From positions 1 through 5,619 of the forward strand of contig JACQEL010000724.1 in NCBI GenBank assembly GCA_016200595.1: a DNA stretch of 5,619 nt, read 5' to 3'. Of this stretch, positions 1-4,955 are shown one piece after another. The translations under genes and the position numbers were made by a program. The DNA is from Deltaproteobacteria bacterium. Its GTDB lineage: Bacteria > Desulfobacterota > Binatia > Bin18. Under the pieces are notes generated by a model. That model searched no databases. It saw nothing but the letters and a program-made list of their open reading frames with translations, and was not told where the DNA came from. Position 1 is the first letter of the stretch. Each line of letters opens with the position of its first letter.

Positions 1-68
1 AATTTTTTCGTCGTGCCAGGTTCGACCTCGCCCACGTGTGCCACTTCAACTGGTTCGTCTTGGACCAC
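1..68 (-). CDS. Rieske-type [2Fe-2S] ferredoxin-like protein, N-terminal fragment
   Basis: Only the first 22 codons are in the window; the gene continues past the left edge. Read from a GTG at 68-66, the peptide contains VAHVGEVEPGTTKK. This resembles the opening strand of small Rieske ferredoxins, which typically read V-A-x-V-G-E-(I/V)-x-P-G-T-x-K. The cluster-binding CxH and CxxH boxes would lie outside the window, so the assignment rests on this short stretch only. The GTG start is supported by a Shine-Dalgarno sequence (GGGAGG, 79-74) five bases upstream and by an in-frame TGA at 89-87 with no other start between. The gene is divergent from the DUF2231 membrane gene at 142. Rieske and DUF2231 domains are known to occur fused or adjacent in other bacteria, which mildly supports the call. 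It could instead be an unrelated protein with a chance match. Confidence 0.55.
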   Translation of the reverse strand, partial: MVQDEPVEVAHVGEVEPGTTKK

Positions 69-73
69 TGTTT

Positions 74-79
74 CCTCCC
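74..79 (-). promoter_or_regulatory. Shine-Dalgarno site of the Rieske-like gene
   Basis: On the minus strand GGGAGG is followed by AAACA and then GTG at 68-66. The spacing and strength decide in favour of the GTG start. An ATG at 90-88 lies in a different frame and meets a stop after 14 codons. Confidence 0.6.
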
Positions 80-97
80 GTTTCCTTCATCAAGGAT

Positions 98-120
98 TCT
101 CAGTGTTTGTAACACAGAGA
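98..120. repeat. Near-perfect palindrome in the divergent promoter region
   Basis: TCTCAGTGTT and AACACAGAGA are reverse complements with one mismatch, separated by TGT. The element sits between the divergent Rieske-like and DUF2231 genes, so it could be a shared operator. Its CTCTGTGTT-like core also resembles low-complexity spacer repeats, so it may be another member of the repeat class seen elsewhere in the window. Nothing visible identifies a cognate regulator. Confidence 0.35.
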
Positions 121-141
121 GGGGAATGACATAAGAACGGC

Positions 142-828
142 ATGGCGCAGTTGGAAGTCCGAAGTCCGATGTCCGAAGTCCGCTGTCCGATGTTCGATGT
201 CCGAAGTCCGGATGAAAAAGTCCGCTCTTTGACTTGGGACTTGGGACTTGGAACTTGGAACTTCTTGCTTGCTGGACTGCTTCTCGTCTGTGCCACTGCC
301 ACCCATGCCCAAGACGACGTGCTGGTGCCGCCGCTCGAAGTCGGGACCCTCCTGACTTTCCATCCCATCTGTGTCCACTTTGCTCTCGCCTTGACGGTCT
401 TTGGTCTTGTCCTTGATTGGGCTGGCAGTTGGCGCCAGCACCCACAGTGGCAATACGCTGGGCGTCTGAGTTTCTTTGCCGGGGTCGAAGCCACTGGACT
501 GGCAGTGTTGAGCGGCTGGATCGAGCAGGAACTTCCCCGACCGGCGAGTGTATTCGATCCGCAAGTTCAAGGGGTGTTGTTCTACCACGAATACCTGGGA
601 TACGGGCTCTTGGGTCTCTTTCTCATTCTTGCTATCGTCCGGGCAAGAATTCACGGTCGCTTGCCTGCCGTGTTTGTCGTGCTCTCTGTACTCGGACTGG
701 CAGGATTGATTGTGCAAGGGTACCTTGGCGGCGAACTGGTGTACCGCTACGGCGCGGGCGTGCGCGCCGTACAGATTCTCAGCAACCAACCTGCAGGCAG
801 CGAGCAAAAAAAAGCCCCGGAGCAATGA
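142..828 (+). CDS. DUF2231 family integral membrane protein
   Basis: A 228-residue protein of the DUF2231 family, an integral inner-membrane family of unproven biochemical role. Family marks visible are the HPICVH motif (His74, His79) opening the first core helix, His149-Glu150 before the third, and the closing motif GGELVYRYGAGV (196-207). Four hydrophobic segments lie at about 72-95, 106-127, 151-168 and 174-195. Before them a hydrophobic stretch (41-50) ends in ATHA-Q, a plausible signal-peptide cleavage after Ala56. Residues 5-40 are encoded by a heptanucleotide repeat array and are periodic (VRSP-type units), so the true start is uncertain. ATGs at 142, 169 and 190 and TTGs at 229 and 241 are in frame, and none has a good Shine-Dalgarno. 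An in-frame TGA at 127-129 bounds the gene. The 3' end overlaps the terminator of the convergent CDGSH gene. The conserved histidines might bind heme or metal, which is inference only. Confidence 0.85.
   Translation: MAQLEVRSPMSEVRCPMFDVRSPDEKVRSLTWDLGLGTWNFLLAGLLLVCATATHAQDDVLVPPLEVGTLLTFHPICVHFALALTVFGLVLDWAGSWRQHPQWQYAGRLSFFAGVEATGLAVLSGWIEQELPRPASVFDPQVQGVLFYHEYLGYGLLGLFLILAIVRARIHGRLPAVFVVLSVLGLAGLIVQGYLGGELVYRYGAGVRAVQILSNQPAGSEQKKAPEQ
155..266. repeat. Heptanucleotide repeat array A (inverted blocks), inside coding sequence
   Basis: Sixteen consecutive 7-bp units keep one phase from 155 to 266. The left block (155-210) has eight units of consensus AWGTCCG. A degenerate three-unit spacer (211-231) follows. 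The right block (232-266) has ACTTGGG, ACTTGGG, ACTTGGA, ACTTGGA and a final ACTTCTT. The reverse complement of the right block (AGTCCCA-like) matches the left block (AGTCCGA-like), so the two blocks can pair. The array is the 5' part of the DUF2231 reading frame. Its role is unknown. Confidence 0.85.
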
Positions 829-841
829 CGGCTCCAGGGCT
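806..841 (-). terminator. Rho-independent terminator of the CDGSH gene
   Basis: On the minus strand an 11-bp stem forms between 841-831 and 823-813 (AGCCCTGGAGC with GCTCCGGGGCT; all Watson-Crick except one U-G wobble). The loop is 7 nt, and the stem runs into eight U residues (813-806). It lies 24 bp after the stop of the minus-strand CDGSH gene. It overlaps the last codons and stop of the convergent DUF2231 gene, which encode KKAPEQ. On the plus strand no U-run follows, so it is one-directional. Confidence 0.88.
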
Positions 842-864
842 TCAGACCGAACTGGAATGTATTG

Positions 865-1068
865 TTATGCCGCGATCTCTTCGGCTTTAAACCCGCACTT
901 CTGGTGAGTGCCATCGCAAAACGGTTTGTTGGCGGACTGTCCGCAGCGGCAGAGGTAGATGGGATCCCCTTGCGCCTTGAACTCCGTCCGCTTCTGATCG
1001 GTGACCTTGGCCCCTCCTGTCACTTCATAGGGACCATTCTTTAGCGCACGAATTGTTACATCAGCCAT
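865..1068 (-). CDS. CDGSH-type iron-sulfur domain protein
   Basis: A 67-residue protein consisting of a single CDGSH domain. The signature CRCGQSANKPFCDGTH is intact: three cysteines (41, 43, 52) and one histidine (56) are spaced as in the C-x-C-x2-(S/T)-x3-P-x-C-D-G-(S/A/T)-H consensus, which binds a redox-active [2Fe-2S] cluster with 3Cys:1His ligation. It has no signal peptide or membrane segment, so it is expected to be cytosolic. The ATG is confirmed by a strong Shine-Dalgarno (AGGAGGA, 1080-1074) five bases upstream. A likely promoter lies at 1148-1120 and a strong terminator at 841-806, so this is a monocistronic unit. The physiological partner is unknown. Bacterial single-domain members are usually linked to Fe-S or electron transfer, and a Rieske-like gene and a DUF2231 gene are close by. 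Confidence 0.93.
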   Translation of the reverse strand: MADVTIRALKNGPYEVTGGAKVTDQKRTEFKAQGDPIYLCRCGQSANKPFCDGTHQKCGFKAEEIAA

Positions 1069-1119
1069 AACCGTCCTCCTTTCTCAAAAAATCCAGCGCC
1101 TTCCTGGGCAACCTTCGCG

Positions 1120-1148
1120 AGTATGCCACACTGTTGGGCTTGGTGCAA
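1120..1148 (-). promoter_or_regulatory. Possible sigma70-type promoter of the CDGSH gene
   Basis: On the minus strand TTGCAC (1148-1143) is followed after exactly 17 bp by CATACT (1125-1120), giving a start site near 1113 and a leader of about 45 nt. The -35 box is weak (TTG conserved) and the -10 box matches 4 of 6. Position and spacing are the main support. Confidence 0.4.
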
Positions 1149-1156
1149 CGTTTCCT

Positions 1157-1258
1157 GAGTTAGTTGTCAGTATGCAGTTGTCAGTGATCAGTAGGAGAAG
1201 CATACGCTTGGCTCTCTCAGCTTTTGCTGACAACTAACAACTGGCAACTGATAACTGC
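1157..1258. repeat. Heptanucleotide repeat array B (inverted blocks) downstream of thiO
   Basis: The left block (1157-1191) reads GAGTTAG, TTGTCAG, TATGCAG, TTGTCAG, TGATCAG in strict 7-bp phase. The right block (1227-1258) reads CTGACAA, CTAACAA, CTGGCAA, CTGATAA, CTGC. The right units are reverse complements of the left units, and 1159-1170 is an exact 12-bp inverted match to 1227-1238. The blocks are separated by 35 bp, itself a multiple of seven. The array begins two bases after the thiO stop codon (minus-strand reading), so it forms the thiO 3' untranslated region and could fold into a long hairpin. There is no U-run. Confidence 0.85.
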
Positions 1259-1260
1259 TT

Positions 1261-2409
1261 TTACTCTGCTTCGTCCGGCGACTCGTCCGCGGCCGGTGGC
1301 GGCAGAGGCTCACGCGGCAGGGCAAACGGTTCTAGCGACATCGAGGTTTGCCCGGTGGTGATGAGCTCGCTCACGAGTTTTCCGGTGATCGGCGCCAGCA
1401 CGATGCCATTGCGGTGATGGCCCGTGGCGATAATGACGTTCTCAAGGCCCGGCGCACGGCATAAGATTGGCCGTCGGGTGGGAGAATAAGGACGTAAACC
1501 TGCCCAGAAGCGGCTCAATGGGACTTTGCTGATTCCCGGGACCAAAGCTTCAGAGCGCTCGATAAAAAGCCGGATAGTTTCCAGAGTGACATCTTTGTTA
1601 TGCCCGATGAATTCAACAGTGGAACCGATAATTACCTCACCGTTCTTGCGGGGCACCAGGTAATGCTCGTCCCAAGCGATGACATGGCGTACAGGTGTAG
1701 CGCGCACAGCGAGCATTTGCCCCTTGGCGGGCTCGACCGGAATGGTAAGGCCGAAGATTTCTCCGACTTGACGCGACCATGAGCCTGCCGCGATCACCAC
1801 AGTGTTGGTGCTGAGCCATTCGTCGCCGATGCGAACAGCGGTAACCTTGTTTCCGGTAATGCGCGCTTCACTGACCGTAGCGCCTGTTTTCAGGATCACT
1901 CCGCGTTGCGCCGCGGCCTGTGCCCAGGCCTCGGCGAGCTTGCCGTTGTGCAAATGATGATCACTGGGAAAGTGCACCGCGCCACGCAGTTCAGTGGTCA
2001 GCGCCGGTTCGAGGCGATGCACCTCTTCAGCTGAGAGCCAGGTCGCAGGGTATCCCTGCTCGCGCCGCAACTCATATAACTGACGGTATTTCTTCTCATC
2101 CGCATCCGTACGAATCAGATCCAGCACCCCCACGGTCTGATATTCGATGTCGATACCGGTACGTTCCTCCAGTTCACGAATGAGCTGAGGATAGAGTTGC
2201 TGACTGGCGCGCTTAAGGTGATACATCGGGCCGCGTTTAGAGCGTCCGCTCGCTACAGACAGCAGCCCCGCGGCTGCGGCCGAGGCTTCTTGTCCTGGCT
2301 GGTTCTTTTCCACCAAGAGGGTTTGTTGTTGCTGTTCGGCGAGGTTCCAGGCAATAGCCGAGCCAATCACCCCGCCACCGATTACCACCACATCGGTTGT
2401 CTTAGTCAT
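1261..2409 (-). CDS. thiO: Glycine oxidase ThiO (FAD-dependent, thiamine biosynthesis)
   Basis: A 382-residue FAD-dependent amine oxidase of the DAO family. ThiO oxidises glycine to iminoacetate (dehydroglycine) plus peroxide; the imine feeds ThiG for the thiazole ring of thiamine. The N-terminal Rossmann motif GGGVIG (11-16) and Glu34 at the end of the second strand bind FAD, and AGSWS (208-212) is a second FAD contact region. The C-terminal hallmark WAGLRPYSP (302-310) and ATGHHRNGIVLAP (328-340) are typical of ThiO. By comparison with the Bacillus subtilis enzyme, Tyr250, Arg306 and Arg333 probably correspond to its substrate-binding Tyr246, Arg302 and Arg329. An acidic, proline-rich tail (about 363-382) is extra. 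It starts at ATG 2409 with no clear Shine-Dalgarno. It stands alone: no thiS, thiG or thiE is in the window, and repeat arrays flank it on both sides. A related amino-acid oxidase is the main alternative. Confidence 0.88.
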   Translation of the reverse strand: MTKTTDVVVIGGGVIGSAIAWNLAEQQQQTLLVEKNQPGQEASAAAAGLLSVASGRSKRGPMYHLKRASQQLYPQLIRELEERTGIDIEYQTVGVLDLIRTDADEKKYRQLYELRREQGYPATWLSAEEVHRLEPALTTELRGAVHFPSDHHLHNGKLAEAWAQAAAQRGVILKTGATVSEARITGNKVTAVRIGDEWLSTNTVVIAAGSWSRQVGEIFGLTIPVEPAKGQMLAVRATPVRHVIAWDEHYLVPRKNGEVIIGSTVEFIGHNKDVTLETIRLFIERSEALVPGISKVPLSRFWAGLRPYSPTRRPILCRAPGLENVIIATGHHRNGIVLAPITGKLVSELITTGQTSMSLEPFALPREPLPPPAADESPDEAE

Positions 2410-2417
2410 GACTTGCT

Positions 2418-2423
2418 ATTGTA
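2418..2423 (-). promoter_or_regulatory. Possible -10 box very close to the thiO start
   Basis: On the minus strand TACAAT (2423-2418) ends eight bases before the ATG at 2409. If used, transcription would begin within one or two bases of the start codon, giving a leaderless message. This would fit the missing Shine-Dalgarno. No good -35 box is seen 16-18 bp upstream. Confidence 0.3.
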
Positions 2424-2447
2424 GCGAGGACGCGAGGAAAGAAAAGA

Positions 2448-2527
2448 AGTCCTGAGTTCCGAGTCCTGAGTGCTGAGAGGGAAAGAAAAGCATTTCTCTC
2501 AGGACTCAGGACTCATCGCTCAGCACT
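2448..2527. repeat. Heptanucleotide repeat array C (inverted blocks) upstream of thiO
   Basis: The left block (2448-2475) reads AGTCCTG, AGTTCCG, AGTCCTG, AGTGCTG. The right block (2500-2527) reads CAGGACT, CAGGACT, CATCGCT, CAGCACT. Positions 2461-2479 and 2496-2514 are inverted copies with a single mismatch in 19, around a purine-rich 16-bp loop. The right block overlaps the end of the PAS-like remnant. Together with that remnant it accounts for the gene-free stretch 2410-2751. Confidence 0.85.
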
Positions 2528-2705
2528 GGTCTTTTCTAGTGCAGCCAAGCGCTCTTTCACCGTCCGCTCTTGTTGCCAACGGGTGGTCACATTACGAATG
2601 AGGGCTGCGGTTCCCAGCGGCTGGCCCGCCTCATCACGTAGCAATACGATGAGGAACTCTTTGCTTCTTGCTTCTTCCGTGATAGGCCGAGACAGAGTCG
2701 TAAGC
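2513..2705 (-). pseudogene. C-terminal remnant of a PAS-domain protein
   Basis: On the minus strand one frame ending in TGA at 2515-2513 encodes a peptide with LIVLLRDEAGQPLGTAALI followed by RNVTTRWQQERTVKERLAAL. This closely resembles the end of PAS sensor domains, where the last strands read (D)xxGxPxGxxAxxRDVTxR and lead into a helical linker of E-R-x-L-x-x-R-L-x-x-L-E type. The recognisable part spans about 60 residues. The frame has no ATG, and the N-terminal half of the PAS fold is absent because the region upstream is the start of the oppositely oriented reductase gene. I read it as a gene fragment left by a rearrangement. A short real protein from a GTG or TTG is possible but lacks a ribosome site. 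The stop codon falls in repeat array C. Confidence 0.55.
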
Positions 2706-2751
2706 TTTTGCTCCTGCCCTTGCTGCGGGCGAGAAAGTAAAGAAGGAAACC

Positions 2752-3783
2752 ATGACTGCCCATAAAGTACGATTCGAGCCGGTTGGCGTCGAAATCTCGG
2801 CCAACGAAGACGAAACGGTCCTCCAGGCTGCGTTTCGCCAGGGGGTGAGCCTGATGCACGGCTGTAAGGAGGGCCAATGCGCTTCCTGTAAGTCGCTGTT
2901 GGTCGAGGGCGATCTCGAAATGGAAAAATACTCTACCTTTGCCCTGGCTGACTATGAGCGGGAACAAGGTTACGTCCTGCTGTGTCGCAGCCACGCGTAT
3001 AGCGACTTGACGGTCGAACTCCTCAACTATGATGAGGAGATGATCCTCTCTGGCCTGCCCGTCCAAACCGTGCAAACCATCGTGTCGGCAATCGAACCGC
3101 TCACCCATGATATTAAACGCCTGGTACTCCAGCTGGTTGAGCCAAAGGAATTGCGCTTTAGAGCCGGCCAATATGTCGATATCCGCATTCCTGGCAGTGA
3201 GGAACATCGCTCATACTCGATGGCCAACACTCCGACAGCGAACGATCACCTCGAATTCGTTCTTAAGGTTTTCCCTGGCGGTCGTTTTTCCAGCTTGCTC
3301 GACGAGAGCTTCGTCGGTACTGCACTGGAAGTGACTGGCCCTTATGGCTCTTGTGTACTGCGCGAGAACTCAGCTCGCGACGTGGTGCTGATCGGTGGTG
3401 GCGCTGGCATGGCGCCGCTCTGGTCGTTGCTCAACGATATCGCTGAACGCGGTCTCAAGCGCCGCGTGACCTTCTATTACGGTGCTCGGGCACGCAGGGA
3501 CCTATTTTACCTCGATAAACTAGAAGAACTGCAGGCTCGACTAGCGGAGTTCCGCTTCATCCCCGCGCTGTCCGAGCCATTTCCAGAAGAGCATTGGGAG
3601 GGCGAAACCGGTCTCATTACTGAGGTCGTTGCCCAAACCTTATCCGCAGGATCAGAGGTTGATGTATACCTGTGTGGTCCAGCGCCGATGATCGATGCAG
3701 CACTTCCCGTGCTGGCCAGGAAAGGCATTCGCGAGGAGCGTATTCTTTTTGACAAATTTACACCGACGGGGAAAGTAGAATAA
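2752..3783 (+). CDS. NADH reductase component of a soluble di-iron monooxygenase (MmoC/PrmB/MimB-like)
   Basis: A complete 343-residue three-domain electron-transfer protein. Residues 1-95 are a plant-type [2Fe-2S] ferredoxin domain with ligands Cys38, Cys43, Cys46 and Cys78. Residues about 105-205 are the FAD domain, with the RSYS motif (153-156) in the position that contacts the flavin. Residues about 210-343 are the NAD(P)-binding domain, with GGGAGMAP (215-222) and CGPAPMID (308-315). The stretches EKYSTFALADYE, LLCRSHAYSDLT and ELLNYDEEM match what I know of reductases from soluble methane, propane and related alkane monooxygenases more closely than benzoate- or phenol-type reductases. 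It would pass electrons from NADH to a di-iron hydroxylase. The ATG has AAGGA (2743-2747) four bases upstream. No hydroxylase, coupling protein or chaperone gene is nearby, so the gene is solitary here and its partner is unknown. Confidence 0.9.
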   Translation: MTAHKVRFEPVGVEISANEDETVLQAAFRQGVSLMHGCKEGQCASCKSLLVEGDLEMEKYSTFALADYEREQGYVLLCRSHAYSDLTVELLNYDEEMILSGLPVQTVQTIVSAIEPLTHDIKRLVLQLVEPKELRFRAGQYVDIRIPGSEEHRSYSMANTPTANDHLEFVLKVFPGGRFSSLLDESFVGTALEVTGPYGSCVLRENSARDVVLIGGGAGMAPLWSLLNDIAERGLKRRVTFYYGARARRDLFYLDKLEELQARLAEFRFIPALSEPFPEEHWEGETGLITEVVAQTLSAGSEVDVYLCGPAPMIDAALPVLARKGIREERILFDKFTPTGKVE

Positions 3784-3822
3784 GAAGAAGCACGAACGCA
3801 CCCGTTGGATGGTGTCCGGCAA

Positions 3823-3865
3823 AGTTGAGACAGCTCGTGATTCCCGATGAAGGCTGCTGTCAACT
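3823..3865. terminator. Possible hairpin between convergent genes
   Basis: AGTTGA-GA-CAGC (3823-3834) can pair with GCTG-TCAACT (3856-3865), giving ten base pairs interrupted by a two-base bulge and a 21-nt loop. It lies between the end of the plus-strand reductase (3783) and the end of the minus-strand amidase, whose stop it overlaps. There is no clear U-run on either strand, so terminator activity is doubtful. The adjoining bases (from about 3811, GGTGTCCGGC) could be an insertion-sequence end instead. Confidence 0.3.
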
Positions 3866-4955
3866 AACCTAGACTACTCTTACTCACTTGTTGCGCATAA
3901 CTGAGGAGCGCCGTATCCCTGCCCGGTGCAGTTATAAACGAGATGCCGATCGGACACTGCGCAACTTGAGCAAGAGGTAAGGTTACCTGCGGAAGACCAG
4001 CCAGACCAGCCAGGCAGGTTAAGGTCAGTGTGGTGCGACGGGTTCTCTCTATAGTGTCGCTGGGGGTATTCTTCACGGGGGCAATCCCAGGAGCAGTCGG
4101 TAAACACAGTACGACATCCTCGCCCAAGCGATCCAGGACAGCAGCCCGCAGAGCAATGCGCTGTCTTTGCGCCTCCGCGTTTTTATCTGCCGTGACTGTC
4201 GCTGCCCGTAAGAATCGTTTCTCAATATCCGGAGCGAGCTTTGGTTGGACGCTGCGAATCCAGGGACCGTGCGTCTGCCATACCTCATATTCCTTGAGTA
4301 CCAATTCCATTGCGTGCCAAGTCTCCAACGAGGTCTGACACAACTTGATATGTTCGACCGCCTGGGTCCTTGTCGCGATCTGCGCAACAACCCTTTGTAA
4401 GGACACTCGGCTGGACTCCTCTACCAGCGCAAAGGCATCGTCGGCAATGAGTAAACGTGTAGGCAGAGTCGAAGGGGGGTGCTCGGCCAGCAGGACTTCG
4501 CCGACCCGCTGTAACAATGAGGCATCGCGGGCGAACCATCCGACGGTATCAAAACTCGGAGCTAGAGGAACAACTCCTTGACAGGAAATCCGCGCATGCG
4601 TTGGGCGCATACTGAACAAACCACAGTAGCTGGCGGGAACACGTATCGAACCGCTGGTGTCCGTGCCGAGGGCAAAATCCACCAATTTACTGGCGGTCGC
4701 CGAGGCAGAGCCACTAGACGAGCCTCCGGGAATACGGTCAGGCGCAGCAGGGTTGACCGGAGTGCCGTAATGGATATTTTCGCCGCTCATGCTGAACGCT
4801 AGCTCGTCGGTGAGAGTTTTACCCACTAAGGTAGCTCCAGCATCCAGCAGTGTTTGTACAGCAGGCGCAGTCTTTTCCGCCGGCGCATGGGTGCGCAGCC
4901 AGTCAGGATTGCCGGCACAGACTCTATAGCCGGCGACGTCAAACAAGTCCTTAGC
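3864..4955 (-). pseudogene. Amidase-signature enzyme, 5'-truncated
   Basis: Homology to the amidase-signature family runs from AAKDLFDVAG (starting at 4958-4955) to a normal C-terminus ending in TAG at 3864. Such enzymes hydrolyse amide bonds with a Lys/cis-Ser/Ser triad. Counting from a TTG at 4946, the Ser-rich loop GGSSSGS is at 74-80 and the nucleophile motif DTSGSIR at 96-102 (Ser100 predicted). GKTLTDE is at 42-48 and LAGLAGLPQVTLPLA lies near the C-terminus. The conserved lysine of the first triad position is encoded at 4952-4950, two codons before that TTG. No ATG, GTG or TTG lies upstream in frame before a TGA near 5069. The normal opening, about 25-30 residues, is missing and replaced by out-of-frame deacetylase DNA. 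Translation from the TTG would give 360 residues without the catalytic lysine, and AAGGA one base from it is badly spaced. Most likely a pseudogene; a sequencing or assembly fault is the alternative. Confidence 0.8.

Noticed and set aside
155..266. CRISPR or minisatellite array
   Set aside because: Units are 7 bp, contiguous and degenerate, with no unique spacers and no cas genes.
100..825. Long minus-strand open frames (100-825 and 90-494) opposite the DUF2231 gene
   Set aside because: Shadows of a well-supported gene; the open stretch at the left comes from the stop-free heptamer array.
417..890. Plus-strand open frame in another phase of the DUF2231 gene
   Set aside because: Arginine-rich shadow translation with no motif; it runs through the CDGSH terminator.
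1600..2424. Several short plus-strand open frames opposite thiO
   Set aside because: Antisense shadows of a conserved enzyme without ribosome sites.
2587..3207. A 206-codon minus-strand open frame opposite the reductase gene
   Set aside because: It is antisense to strongly conserved reductase domains, shows no family motif, and its 3' part is in a different frame from the PAS-like remnant.
3507..3863. Minus-strand 118-codon frame over the end of the reductase
   Set aside because: Serine-rich shadow of the NAD-binding domain, no recognisable motif.
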